64,000 bases of DNA from Exophiala sp. HKRS030. Lineage: Eukaryota > Ascomycota > Eurotiomycetes > Chaetothyriales > Herpotrichiellaceae. The DNA is taken from contig JAHWDD010000001.1 of NCBI GenBank assembly GCA_023897205.1, forward strand, positions 3,658,001-3,722,000, read 5' to 3'. The translations under genes and the position numbers were made by a program. This document shows positions 42,351 to 55,122 of this stretch, piece after piece; position 1 is the first letter of the stretch, and the number at the start of each line of letters is the position of its first letter. The notes beneath the pieces are model-generated. The model saw nothing but the letters and a program-made list of their open reading frames with translations, was not told the DNA's origin and searched no databases.

Positions 42351-43551
42351 CGTTGCAAGTGTAACCAAAGGTGTGTGAGATTACGAGGTGTCTGTTGCAC
42401 AGAAAGCTCGGAGACTGCCGCAGCTGATAAAAGTGTATGGTGTACGAAGAGAAGAATAACTGTAGGCTCGATTACAAAAAAAGTATCTCTGTAAGGTCAA
42501 TATGTTGCGAAACAAGAGGAAAGATCAGTGTTTTTGGGAAGTGAAAGCACGAGAAGGGCAACAGAAGCCTTCAAATAGGAAATATCATAGGACCAGGGTT
42601 CGCGAAAAGGGTCACCACAGGAGAGCAGGGGGGACAAAGACAATCTGATGGCATGCCAGCCTCGGATGGCGTCGAGAGACGCTCAGGCGAGATTCGTCCC
42701 CGCCACGCGCGGTGGTCCAGACTAGTCTGTGTTGTTGAGGGATAGGAAGTCATCATGGCATGACTGGTGGCAGACTTTGCAGCGGAAGAGGTTGAATTGT
42801 CTCAGACGTGCATCTCTTCGGTGGCTTTTTTGAGGTGTCGTAGATATGTCAAGCTCGTCCGTGGGCGCAGTTTGCCCTTGGAGCGGAAGCTGAGCATCCA
42901 ATCGCGAAGCCGCCGGACTTTGGATGCGCCACTAATTCAAGACCCCAGGAAGGCGATTTGACTGACTTGCAGGTGGACGGGGCGAAACACCTCCACGCAC
43001 ACCGTGAAATATTTTGTTGAGGCGTGAGCTGGCTTCCAATAATCATGCTTTATCTTATGTGTTAAAGACTTTGCAGAGGTGAGGTGGAGGATCTGCCACA
43101 CGCCAGTTTCAGTGAGGGTGTAGATACAGTCTGCGTACTCCATATTGCATCTCACAAGCACCGGCAGTCTTCAGCAGCAATCTAGGCCACTAGAGCAAAC
43201 GGAGTTCTTGCTGGTGCCACGCCAATTCAATTCAAAGGCAGCATTATCCAGGCGCAGGACTCTGTAGAGTACGCATATTGTGGCGGGGAGACACGGGCCC
43301 ACGAGTTGCTACTTGTTCCCACATTACATACGCCCGTTCCCGATCTTGAATCGAACACAGCAGACCAACAGACAGCCTGAGCATTTCGATTGATATCTCA
43401 TGTAAGCAGATGATGGATGGCGTCTCCTTGTTTGAGAAGAGAGGTGGTGAATCTCCGTACTCCATGGCTCTAAGAAAAAGACCACAGAGTGCTTATACGG
43501 AACAGGACTAGCGCATTGAGCTGATTGCCGTGCCTTGGCTTCTTCCGAAAG
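42351..43551. other. Divergent intergenic region
   Basis: 1.2 kb between the secreted-protein gene and the PX gene. No supported gene. Confidence 0.5.
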
Positions 43552-44205
43552 ATGTTACAACTCTTCTGGAACACGCATGGCGAACTTTCATCCCCAGTCT
43601 GTCGTCCAACCTCGATGATCAAGCCACATGCATTAGACACATGTATGGAGAACTCCAACTCCACCGACACACGGTCTGATATCAGCGAAACCCGTATAAA
43701 TGAGGTGGCAGACACTCACCCGGCCTTTTCGCCCCCACCATATTGGCATCACAACAGGAATGCTTCATATTCAAGCGAGTTTTCGGAGCGTCCGCTTCCC
43801 ATCATCCTCGAAGATCACACACTATCTCGAGAAGCCAGTAGAGCGGCGTTATGGGCCAAGTCCATTAGCATCGACGACTATGTTATTGTACAGGGCACCA
43901 CAGGCATCGGGTCGTATGTTGTTTGGAATTGTAAAGTCCAGACACTGGACGGCGGGCCCATGGTTATTCGGAAACGATATTCAGAGTTTGACGAGCTCAG
44001 ATCTAGGCTGATCAAAGCATTTCCTCATTCTACAAAGTCTTCTCTACCTCCACTACCACCAAAAAGCGCAATCTATAAATTTCGCCCCAAGTTCCTGGAA
44101 AAACGACGTCAGGGACTGGCTTATTTCCTGAATTGTGTCATGCTGAACCCGGAATACGCTGGTTCTGTAATAGTCAAGGACTTTATCTTTCCACCCGAGA
44201 CATAG
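43552..44205 (+). CDS. PX-domain protein (Ypt35-like)
   Basis: Intronless, 217 residues from the first ATG (43552); the frame is open a few codons upstream without Met. About 95 low-complexity residues precede a phox-homology domain at about 110-212: SISIDDYVIVQGTTGIGSYV, then the phosphoinositide-binding KRYSEFDELRSRL and LPPKSAIYKFRPKFLEKRRQ, ending YAGSVIVKDFIFP. PX domains of this short type bind PI3P on endosomes or vacuoles; yeast Ypt35 recruits Vps13. The RYSEF Arg/Tyr and the downstream Lys/Arg (KFRPKFLEKRR) needed for PI3P contact are present. Assignment to Ypt35 rather than another small PX protein is by size and layout. It is convergent with the DUF3140 gene, 100 bp away. Confidence 0.85.
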   Translation: MLQLFWNTHGELSSPVCRPTSMIKPHALDTCMENSNSTDTRSDISETRINEVADTHPAFSPPPYWHHNRNASYSSEFSERPLPIILEDHTLSREASRAALWAKSISIDDYVIVQGTTGIGSYVVWNCKVQTLDGGPMVIRKRYSEFDELRSRLIKAFPHSTKSSLPPLPPKSAIYKFRPKFLEKRRQGLAYFLNCVMLNPEYAGSVIVKDFIFPPET

Positions 44206-44305
44206 GACATGACCTTGCAGTTCTACACGGAGAGTTGAAAAATCAATGTCCACCCGGGCCGCGCACGATCAACAATGGCACCATGAACTGACAGCATGAT
44301 CTTCT

Positions 44306-44815
44306 TCAACTCTTCTGGGCATCATGTCCCCAATTCTTCAACGATCGATAAGAGTTGCTATTGGTGTCTTGTTTGGCCTTCTCCTCTTGCGCCAGATGAC
44401 GCTTGTTGTATGCAGCGACTCGGCGCATGTGCTGGAGGTCATCCTTGTCATACTTGGATGGGTCCTTCTTAGGATTCTTTTTCAGTATCTCAATGATTTT
44501 CCTGCCACTTTGCGGAAATCAGCAATCCAGGAAATTACTAGGCCGTCATTGGGCCAAGATCGAAGCACAAGTACGGGAGGAATGTTTCGCCGATTTAGAC
44601 AGATCAGGTCTGTCTTACCTTTCGTGGCCAACGCTTTCGCCTGAGCCATCATCCTTCGACCAGCCGGATTTTTGGGAATGACTACCTTGCAACCACTTTT
44701 CGAGCTCTTCCGCAGACATATTCACCGTATTATTGAAATCTCTGTATTCCGTTAGGGTGGATGAATCCCGGTGCTCCAATCCTTACTTGATCACATCCTC
44801 ATCGCTTTTGCCCAT
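44306..44815 (-). CDS. DUF3140-family small protein
   Basis: Three exons on the minus strand: 44815-44787, 44741-44619 and 44507-44306 (introns 45 and 111 bp), giving 117 residues. Every exon is too short to stand out alone. The rebuilt protein starts MGKSDEDVIKDFNNTVNMSA and runs through EELEKWLQGS, GESVGHESGRKIIEILKKN, DLQHMRRVAAYNKRHLAQE to the end NSYRSLKNWGHDAQKS. These are the conserved blocks of DUF3140, which occurs in bacteria and fungi and is sometimes annotated as DNA-binding without proof. The two junctions rebuild KDFNN and GHESGRK, so the structure is secure. The biological role is unknown. Confidence 0.9.
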
Positions 44816-46474
44816 TTTGTCCTCAGCGGTGGTGAAGGTGTTGCAACAATTGAGCGTCGTGGTTCTTGATCGCACGATATAATGTCTCAATATCTAATGT
44901 AATGAATCGACGGTGCGAAGCTGATACTGACCTGCTGCACTTGGACTTGGTTGGTTACGTCATGACCTTTGAGGATTGACATGGATGCCTTTCAGATGTT
45001 CACGTCAGAGCCACACATTGTTACGGACCGACTTTCGATTTTGACTTGCTGTCACTTCGGATGTGCCATGTTACAAGGCTGAGATAGTGCATACCTAGGT
45101 CACAGATTGATGGGAAGGACATGTTTTGGTCTTGACTGAGCGACCAATGAGATCTGACCGAGTAAATTACCTTGCATACTTCACATTCTTAGGGATCACT
45201 CCTTCGCCAATGCAAGGCAGACGCCGGACTCATGCAGAAACCCGTTCAAAATCCCGTATGAATAAATGTGTGATAACCTCCTCTTTCTCCCTTCCGATCT
45301 GTACACTGTCATGTTTCGATCAAGACTGGTCGGGATATCATGATGGTGCGAACCAATCTGCGGTTCGGAAGGACAAGTCAATCTTAGGAGCCACGCAAGG
45401 TCCCACAAGCATGATTTGCGGGAGAAAGTCAGCGCGCTGAGAGAGCATCCTGTTCAGCCGTCCGTGATATTCGGAGCTGGCATGATATGCGGTCTGGGCG
45501 GACATCCCGTTTTATACCTGCGAAGGGTCGATCATGCTGGAAACCAGTGTGTCGCTAAACATCAACAGGTGTTTCGACGCTCGCTTCGAGCGAGACAAGG
45601 AGATGGATGTCCGTTATGGACAAGACCCAGGCCGATGGCGGCATCAACGCCAGGCCATTCCGATTCGAGCTTCTCATCATCAAGGCGCTGGAGTAACAAT
45701 CCGACGGGCTAACCAGAAGTATCCATTAGCCAGGCATGTGGGCATTGGGGCATTTGCGGCATGCAGTGTTGATCACAGTGGCTGAAGAAGAGTGTATCAT
45801 TCGTGTGCGAGGATGAAAATGAAAGGATGAACTCCCCACCCATGCCCGACGGGAGCGCCCATTGGGAGCTGGTGTCGCTGGTTTAAGGGTGGAGAGATCC
45901 AAAAACCAAGGCCTAAACGGCCTAAGACTCCCCAGCGGATTGCCCTTTAGCCCGCCTGCTAATCCCCGGCAAGTACGCTAAAACTGCTGAACCCTTTTCG
46001 TGACTTGACACGAACGTCTGTCGCGACTCCAGGGCCTTTTTTTGTCACTGCCAACACTTCGACGTGCCAACAGGATTTCTTCATCCCTCCTACGCAAGCA
46101 TTTGTTGTCAGCGCCTCATTTTGCAGCCTGCTGCGCTGTACAACTCGAGGTTTTCTTTTCTCGACACTCGTTCATCCTCATCTACTTTCAAGAACCCATT
46201 TTATTTCCCAGAACTCTGTTTGTATCCGCTTTTCGCCCCGTACCGAACGACCCCCCTGAGTGACAGCGTCCTGCATATGCAACCTGCCCGGGTGCAAGCA
46301 TCAACCTATCTCCTGTTTATTGTGCAAAGCCTCTCGCCGGAGTCCTGTTGCCAATTCGCAAAAGCCACTTTTAGCAACCCTATTCCCTCACGTTACCCTG
46401 CATGCTGCCAAACAGATGAAAAGGGCCTACGACACCATCTTGGCCTGAACTCGACACCTTCATCCGTTTGAACC
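44816..46474. other. Long divergent intergenic region
   Basis: About 1.66 kb. It contains an ACCTAGGT palindrome (45093-45100). The right part (46004-46470) is pyrimidine-rich and likely the MSB1-like 5' UTR. Open frames here have no recognisable domain. Confidence 0.45.
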
Positions 46475-49400
46475 ATGCCGTTCTTTTCCAAAGTGTTCAA
46501 AGGCAAGGATGGGGCTGTCAAAAAGTCGACTGCGCCAGTCGCAAATGGCCATACCGACAAGAAACCTCAGTGGTCCGACGCGTGGATAAGGACGAGGGTT
46601 GATCCAGAGGAGGTCTCAGAACTACTACACCTCTGTACTGCGGAACTCAAGTCAAGAGGTATGTTGCGGCTCAGACATACACATTTGGGGGCACTATCTG
46701 ACTAGATTGTAGCACTCGATGTTCCTTTCCTTCTACTCCCTTTCCGACCCTCATCGGATCCTTCTGCAGCCAGGACGTTCGTGCGCAACTTCTTCCTTCC
46801 GCCTCAAGATCGAGAGCAGCTCAGAGGACCGATGTTGGAGAATGAGTTACGCATGACTGAGGTCATGGTAAGAGTTGACAAATAACTCACACGTCACAAT
46901 GACTGATGGGCTTTAGGTTTTGATTAGTGTGATGAAATGGTGTTGGGCTCGTCTGCCTGGCGGTGTAGTCACTTGGGAGGTTTACGAAGGATTCCGTGTG
47001 GGAGAGAAAGGTTAGTAAATTTGTTTTGAGAAGTGTGTAACAGTCACTAACACTACTAGATTCTGGTTACACACGAGATGCCTTTACTACATTCATTCCG
47101 CTGGGCGCAGATTCCTCTGCAAGGGGACAGATTATCCAGGATTATTTCGACTTACTTGCTGCGACTGCTGCGCATGGCAAGGCAAACGGCTTGGGAGGCC
47201 ACAAGCTATCTAGGTATGCTGGATGGTGGGCCTTTGAGCACTACGACAGTGGGAAAGGCTTTGAAACTGGGTACAAGTCGTGGGCCAGGTAGAATATTCC
47301 CGGGACCAATATCTCTGTCCAAGGCTAACTCTGTGCAGTGCTGCTGATGCAACCGCTCATCTATTTTTCGCTTTTTTGCGCTCAATGTCTCCCGACGGTG
47401 GAGGATCCAGTGGCATTTTGAACCTGCCGAGGTCATTACAACAACTCCTCGACTCGACAACCTATCCTCCAAAAAATGCATTGCTGTCGAATAGTACTAC
47501 GAAAGTAGTCATGATTGTTGACGTGGTTTCACCTACGCCTTACGCATTGCTGCGACGAGCAAAGAACTTTGAATACAGGGACGATGATCGTGGGCTACAA
47601 CAATTTGCGAACTACGATGACCCAGTGGAAGCATTGACAGATGAGTGTCGTCGGGTCCTCAAAGCAATCTCTTCCGCAAACCAATCCAGCGTTTCGAATG
47701 CCAAGACATCAACGAGTTTGGTTGATCCGTCCTGGTCCAGATTTGAGGATATTGGCTTCGGAAGTTCTCTAGACGAAGAGGAAGACGATGATGGCGGTCT
47801 TCTGGGGCCCAGGCCAGCAAACCCAAGGCCTCTGCGTACTGCTCCTCGCGCAGGCGGATATCAGGATCTTGCTAGGCCGACAACACCATCGTGGGCAGAC
47901 TTCCTTTCCTCTGGCTTTGCTGATGAGAATGGCAACACCGCCCATGCACCAATTCTGCTCCCTCCAGACAAGATCCTCCCACCCATTAATTCCACTATGG
48001 CCAGGGGTCAAAGTTCACAGTCGCATCGCAGACATCTTGATTTACAACCCAACTTGGAACCTGGTGAGCTGGCGAGCATAACCAGGATGGCGGTAGATGA
48101 TTCATTTTGGTGGGTATGGATCAGCAGTCTTGCGCCTGAAGAACCAACTTCCCGAAAAGCCGTTTTCGGCCGCTGCGCTCTTATAGAGACTATTCTGTCA
48201 GATGGTCATTGGATGGTGATGGAAGAACAAGTCAAGGGAGCTGCCCCAGAGCCAGCAGTCGGCGCTTACATCGCCGAGACGAAGAAGTCGTTCCTTGGTT
48301 TCACAACAAAGCGTGGACGCTTAACTCGGCGCCGCTCGCAAACGAAGAAGAGTCCTCTCTCACCAGGGCCTCAATTTGAAGGTGGCAATAGAGCTACCCT
48401 GGCACCAGACCAGCAAGCTAAAATCCAACAAGCTGCAGCCGAGCTCTCGAAGAAGAAGGAAGCCGAAGAACGGGAGAAAGCCGTCTCTGCTCGGAGAGGA
48501 CGAACCCCGGATACGGTCATACCTTCGAAGACCAACAGCATCTTCACTATCGGGCCACTCATTAAGGATGAGGCTTCGCCAGCACTTCAATGGGCAAGTC
48601 AGTACGACAAGAAAGCTATCCGGGCTAAGTACCTGGGCGACTCTATGGCTGGCAAAGGATCGCGTGAATTGTTGACTCTTCCGTCGAGCGGCCTCAGTAG
48701 ATCTACGTCGACTCTTTCGGTGGTGAGCAAGAATAAAGATCTGCCAGCTCCACCTGGAAGCGACTCCCGACCTGCTTTGTCCGCAAGGAGTCATTCAGAA
48801 GAGCCATCCGAGAGAGCACAACCACAGTCTACGCATCCTGTTAGTGATACGCCCCCCATCGTGGTTGAATCTGCACCAATCCCAATCGAAACTCAGATCC
48901 CCGTCGAGATCACACCTGCACCTGAGGCGGCAGAGATACCTCTGCCTCCCGCGACACCTGACATCAGCCAGGAAGCACCCGCGAAGACAGCTCAGCCGCC
49001 CAAACAGCATGCCAAGTTACGCAAATCAAGTGACCAGCAGAGAAAATTGCCAGAGCAGAGAAAAGGAAGGGGAAAGACTCCAACCGGACCACCACCAGTG
49101 CAGCATAAGAGCGGTATTCGTCGGTTGTTCGGCACCAAGCGATCCAAGTCGAAGGAATCCAAAGGGCGAGACAATATCCAGTCAGAACAACGTCCTGCTT
49201 CCCCGGTCGAAGAAGATCCTGCAGTTGCTGCCGCGAGACGCGCATTGGAAGGCCAGCCTGCGCAACCAGGCGACGGACCAACATCGCCACCTCTTAGTCC
49301 GGGTCATTTTATGGGATTGGCTACGGCTAGGCCTCCAAACGCTGTTCAGAACGAGGCACCACCCACTGTGTCGATGAGCGCGCCTGTGGAGATGGGCTCG

Positions 49401-49986
49401 ACATCGCATCTCCCCAGTCCGGCAGAGCCTCCTTCCGAAGCGCTGGCTGCGCCACCCAGGACACGACGAGACGAAGAGTATGATCAGTTGTCTCGCGTCG
49501 ACACGAATGAGCGAGAGCATGCTGACAAGGAATTTTCGACCTTTGACCAAGGACCATTACTTGACCAGCCAGCATTTGTTCCAGTCGAAACGCCTACTCG
49601 AAGCGAGTTTGCCACGCCAGCGGAAGAACCACCGGCGCCAACAATGAACATATACTCTGCAGTCACAGTAGGGCGAGAAGAAAGCTCTGCAGATGAAGAA
49701 GGGCCGTCTGAATCGGCCGACCAGGTCAACCCCACAGATCGCTGGGCTCAAATTCGCAAGAACGCAGCAGAGAGAGCAGCAAGACAGTCAGAAGAGCAGA
49801 CGACACGAAGTCGGACAGAAACCCGCACTGATGATGGAGATACCAGTGGAGAAGAGAGTAAGTGACAACATAACGGCCACTGTGCGAGCTTCATACTGAT
49901 TGTGTACAGCAATCGAATCACGCGTGGCACGAATCAAGGCTCGCGTGGCCGAACTCACGGGCAACATGGATAATAGCAGGCGCTAG
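46475..49986 (+). CDS. MSB1-like (DUF1708) morphogenesis protein
   Basis: Six exons: 46475-46658, 46713-46867, 46917-47010, 47060-47288, 47339-49857 and 49910-49986 (introns 49-54 bp), giving 1085 residues with consistent phases. The N-terminal 430 residues form the conserved Msb1/Mug8 (DUF1708) region with a RhoGAP-like fold: ALDVPFLLLPFRPSSDPSAA, VLISVMKWCWARLPGGVVTW, FTTFIPLGADSSARGQIIQD, SRYAGWWAFEHYDSGKGFET. In yeast, Msb1 supports polarity establishment downstream of Cdc42/Rho1 with formins and wall-integrity signalling. The C-terminal two-thirds is disordered, rich in Pro/Ser/Glu with basic islands (GIRRLFGTKRSKSKESKG). The last exon adds a helix (IESRVARIKARVAELTG). RhoGAP catalytic activity is not shown. 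Confidence 0.9.
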
Positions 49987-52491
49987 ATGTCCAAACTACC
50001 AACCATTCTATTTTACACCAACACACTTACAATACATTGTGATGACAAACAATTTTCCCTTTTCGTTTGTGATGAGATGTTTTACGGGAACTTATCTTGG
50101 GCGCTGGAGTTTGAGCGTTGTCATGGAGATACCACTTTGAGCCTAAAAATGCGATGAGTTCCGCGATTCATCTCAGCGATTCTATTCTTGAGTGAGCGTT
50201 ATAGCAACCGTCACGCTTGCTGCAGGCCAGCACACCTAATACCCCCTTCTCTTCGAGTTTTTGTTAGTTGCGCAGTTTGTGGATACATCAGAAGGCCTCG
50301 TCACGGAGTATGGATCAACCGCCATGAAAATAGATGGCCTGGGGTAGTGGGAAGGAAATCGAGGGCGGGCAGACTGGGAACACAAAGCTGTCCCAGTGCG
50401 GCAAGCGAGGGCGAGAGGTGTGGAGAGATTGCGAGGCAGATGCATAACCGATGGATGAGAAGGCTAGGTGCTTCGCCGCCGAGGCGGCCATGTACCTCTC
50501 TATATTCCAGCCCAAGGGCGAGTAATTGTCAGATAGATATCGGTGGCAGTGTGGTGGTAGCGCCGATGGATTGAAAATCTCTGCAACGAGTTTCCCTCTT
50601 CGAACCAAAGGAGCGCTATAGCCTGCGCGAGCTGATGCCCAGTAGGGTAAGATGGGAGGGGCTAGAACTGAATTGCTCTATCAAAGAGGAATCGACCGGG
50701 CTCTAACACGTAGGCGAGCGATTGTGCAGGAACGAGTGTGGAATCTGACTAACTGGAAGGCCGCATGATGCGAGGGCCGATACGGATATGGTTCTGCAAG
50801 GCTGCGCAACGTCGGAGTCGGCGTCAGAATAGGCGTACATCAGGTCTTGGTCTGTGGGCATTGAAGGATTTGACTGACAGTGCATGTCAAGATCCATGAT
50901 CGTGGTCAAGTCCGGATGCTGAATACAATATGTATGGCGCACGGAACAGTCAGAACAGGTCGGAAATGTAAGGCCGGCATGCAGTCATCCATCCTGAATC
51001 TGTGAGGCTCTGCAGCACATTGCCCGCTGCTTTGTCAGCGATGAGGCTGAGGCGAAGGCAAGACAGAGTGCATTGTCATGTGGCACAATCATCAGTACAA
51101 TACGAGTATGGACTAACCAAAGCTTCCTTGGATGTCAAAGCAATTGTGGTCGACAGGCACATTTATTACTGGCCACACTCGGTGGTGTGGTGATTGTTGC
51201 AGTACGAGTAGGTCAGGCAACGCAGTAGGCATGGTTGGTGGAGGTCACATCCAGACATCTCCCATCTCCACCAGAGCTCGAGTCGACAGGCATCTAAAAT
51301 TAGCAATCAGCTTGGTCAGCGAATCAGCATCGTCAGACGGCCGGGTCGAGAAAAGATGAAACATAGCGCCATCCTGCATGAGGCAGAAAGCATTGCGATG
51401 GCGAGCTCGGACAACTCACCCACCACGGTGGGGGCAGAGATTGGAAAGAGAATAGGTGCGCATATGAGTGACTTAATATTGCATGTACTGTATATGTCTC
51501 ATTGACAAGATGGTAAATGGCATTGCGAATATACAAGTCGATGGCTTTTAATTCAGATAAGATACTGCACCAGTACTCTAGACGGGCATGATCTTGAGAT
51601 GGACCAAAGAGGTGGAATGGGAATGATGATGTCTACAAGGTAACTATCCGTAAGGCTTGTCGGGCTATTGTAGGTGCCGATAAAGGTAACCGTACGGGCG
51701 CGCCAGGCGTAAATTTGGCCATGGTTGATACCTGGCTAGGTGCGCATAGGGCATCTCATCGGGGTCTTCTCCTCGGCCCATGTAGGCTGGTCCAGGCTCC
51801 TCGTGCCTGCCTAGCTGAACTTCAAAGAGGGCCCTTGAGCGTACCTAAATATTTAGTGGGCAGCTCCATGGAGCATGTGCAATGCACCCACGAGGGCCGC
51901 TAAGCGCCCAAAAAAAACTGGCCTCGGCCTTTGGCAGAACTTCTCGCCGCCGTCTGTCGCTGCGACCCTAAAGCTCTCTCTTCCTCCTCTCTCTCCTCTC
52001 TGCAGTACCCTCTCTCTTTCTATCTTTAGAATCATCAACGCCATACCGCCAATCCACCATCCTAGGGCCTCGTTATACTGTAGCAGCAGACCCTTACCAT
52101 CGTCCACGCGTGCTCGTTTGCGTCGCGTATCTCTTTGTGCTTGAAGACAAACATACCCTACCTATATCCACTCTCACAATCCCCATTGAGTGCTTTCCGT
52201 GACAAAGAAATCATACCCAGAGGCAGTCCACCTTCAAAACACCAACATCCGTCCTTGGCCCAGCATTGCGCCAACTCAAAAAACTACCCTCCTACACCTC
52301 GGCCATATCCCTCGTCCACCCGTCAATCTCTTTCCGAGTCTGGGCGACCTCCTCCTCGACCGCTTGTGACCTTTGACCGACGTCGAGTTGCAGTCTGTGT
52401 CGAGTGTCGAGTACATTCCACGACATTACATCGCCAGTGCTTGTCCAGAGATCGTGGGTTACGTTGTCACATGCGCAAGACATAACCAGTC
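49987..52491. other. 2.5-kb gene-free region upstream of rlmA
   Basis: No supported protein gene. The final 550 bp (51940-52490) are CT-rich with CTCTCT tracts, typical of a long fungal 5' UTR/promoter. The rest has only short frames on both strands. Confidence 0.5.
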
Positions 52492-53278
52492 ATGGGTCGG
52501 AGGAAGATTGAAATCAGAGCCATCAAAGATGACCGCAACCGTTCCGTGTAAGTAGTCGTGGTGAATCCATCGCCGTTGCAATCGGCCACGGAGGCTGACC
52601 ATCATCTAGCACATTTCTCAAGCGAAAAGGCGGTCTCTTCAAAAAGGCCTACGAATTGTCGGTTCTATGTTCCGTCGACGTCGCAGTCATCATTTTTGGT
52701 CATAACAAAAAGTTGTACGAATTTTCTTCGGGAGATATCAATGAGACACTGCGGCGGTACCAATATGTGAGTCGGTATGAATTCTCGCCATGGGGACAGG
52801 CGCTAATTATGGGCTTTAGTATGGACAACCGCATGAACACAAAGGCCCGATCGACTTCAAGAACAAGGGTGGTGATGATGACGACGAGGAAGATGAAGAG
52901 GAGGAACAACCGGGCCCGGCCAGAGAAGAATCTCTCCCGCCTCAACATGCGATGCCACAGCACATGCAACATCCCAACTCTTTCACTCACATCCAACAAC
53001 CCATGAACTCTGTCTCACCCCCGATGCCCAACGGCATGTTTCAACCACGACATGGCACTCCTCAGCCTCCTCATTTGATTTCGAGACCGCCTTCACAAAA
53101 CATGATCCGGCGGACCAGCTCCAACCTGGTCCCCATGCAACACCCTCATCCGACACCTCCTCCGCCGCAGAATGGATTTGCCTACGTCCCTAACCCGCCC
53201 ATCTACAACCCTAACGCTCCCTCCAACATGCAACCTCACCATTCACCGGAGCCTCAATATCAATATCCTCAACAGCAA

Positions 53279-53319
<41 letters not shown>

Positions 53320-54313
53320 ACAAGCACAACCGACCCCTCCTCCTCCACAATCGCATCAGCAAATGCAGCAAGCACATCATCAGTATTTACAGGAACAACG
53401 AAGGCAGTCACAAACACCACAACCCAACCTCCAGCCTCCACCACAACCTCAAACTCGTACGTCGCCGCAACCTGAAACACTGAATCTCCGGCCTCCGGAA
53501 CAAGGAACACCTCCACAGCCAAAACACCTATCGTCGAAATCAAGGAGTATATTTACTCCCATTGACGAAGGTGGCTCTGTACTGGCTCAGCACTTTTTCG
53601 GGGCTCCGGACCCCAAGCCGATAAAGGACGATGAGGCGCGGAATGTTAAGATGCCTCCACGAAGTATAACTGCTCCTGCTGTGAGCAAGGGCCCGGCGCA
53701 GCCGCCCAGATCACAGACGGTGGTTCCAGAATTCGCTCCACCAAAAAGAACAGACACGTCAGGGTCCAGGTCCGGTGCTAGACCGAAATTAAATTTACAG
53801 ATCCCATCCGAGGCCGAAGACAATGATTCCCCGAGTGGTTCGACTGGACAATCTACAGATCCGTCAGGAAATACTGCTCGGGGAAGTGATCACATTGTTC
53901 TTCCGCCCCCTTCGCCCAGTGCTTCAGCGGTAATGTCTGCTGGGGCGAGCGGGCCACCCAATCCCTTTGCTCGACCACATCCACCACCGACGTCAAATCA
54001 AAACCGCGAAGCGTATAATGATAATCGAAATAATATCGAGACACCCATATCAGCATTACCGAGTCGTTACATGAATAACGATTTGTTACCCAGTCCCAGC
54101 AATTTCTTCAGCGAATGGTTCGATGGCGGCAGGAATGGTGGGGTTAACTCGGCGGTACTGCCAAGTCCTCTGGTCTTTCCGACTCCGTCTGAAGGAAGGA
54201 ATCTAGGATTTGGAAGTCGTGATGCAGCTCACGAAGCCAACGCCAACGGGGAGAAGAGGAAGGGAAGTGTGGACATGGCGGATAAGGAGGACGTGAAGAA
54301 GATCAAGACATGA
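52492..54313 (+). CDS. rlmA: MADS-box transcription factor RlmA (MEF2-like)
   Basis: Three exons: 52492-52547, 52610-52766 and 52820-54313 (introns 62 and 53 bp), giving 568 residues. RlmA/Rlm1 is the MEF2-type factor at the end of the cell-wall-integrity MAP-kinase pathway and drives wall-synthesis genes. The MADS domain is residues 1-60: [57 protein letters not shown], followed by the MEF2-type extension [20 protein letters not shown]. The rest is disordered and includes an acidic run ([11 protein letters not shown]), an 18-residue Gln tract (53270-53323), Pro/Gln-rich stretches and SP/TP sites that could be MAPK targets. The end is basic ([20 protein letters not shown]). The short first exon is fixed by the invariant MGRRKIEI start. 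Confidence 0.95.
53270..53323 (+). repeat. CAA/CAG repeat encoding 18 Gln
   Basis: An in-frame alternating CAACAG run inside rlmA. Mixed codons make it less slippage-prone than a pure triplet, but length polymorphism is likely. Confidence 0.9.
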
Positions 54314-55122
54314 ATATTCTATTCGACCATATGGGAAAGAGTGGAGGAAACGATCATTGCAATTTCCAGTCTCGAAATCAACATATTTTATCTTTGTTAT
54401 TGTTTGCTTGTTTATCATACCCTAACGACCCGTCATGATCAAGAATTTGTTCTGTTGGTTTTCATTTTCTCTGTCTGGCTCCAAGCAGATATCAAAATAC
54501 GTTATGCAGAGGTAGTCGATGTGTCCAAGATTGTGTTCAATCCTGAAAGCAAGGGAAGGGAAGGGAAGGAACCTTTAGTTTTTTTGTTGTTGGTATTGTC
54601 TATCAGAGTCCATCGTCTGTTATACTCACACTCCGTACTTATGGACTGTCTCTTAGGGTGAGACTTGACTTACGAGTTCCATGATGGTTTGCATAGCGTG
54701 GGGCAAGGGAATGGGACCTGTTTTGAATCTTTGAATTTTTGTAAGTTTGGGCTTTGATATTTGGGAACTTATCGTACAGAGAATTTGAAAGTGATGATCC
54801 TACCTTGTACCTCTCTCTCTCTTCTCACAGGCAGCCAAACGCACATTTTCTCGACGACGGATGTTTTTGCATAGTCGTGGGCCGACATGATGGTGTTGAG
54901 AACAGCCAACGACACAAGCGGGACAGGACGTTGTGGGTTAGTCAGCATCTTCAAGTGCCGGGCGTCCGGCACCCACAGCACCAAGACCGGCTCAGTTTAT
55001 CTCAGTTCCTTCTTTCCAATGTTACTATCAAGTTTAAGGACAGAGTCTCGACTGTCATACATCGCCTGCGACGCAGATTCGTAACTCGGTTACAGCAGCC
55101 TCTTAAGGCTGTAGCACCATCA
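54314..55122. other. Intergenic region
   Basis: Downstream of rlmA. The stretch 54754-55122 is open in the frame of the next gene but has no family-like sequence. No other feature. Confidence 0.5.
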
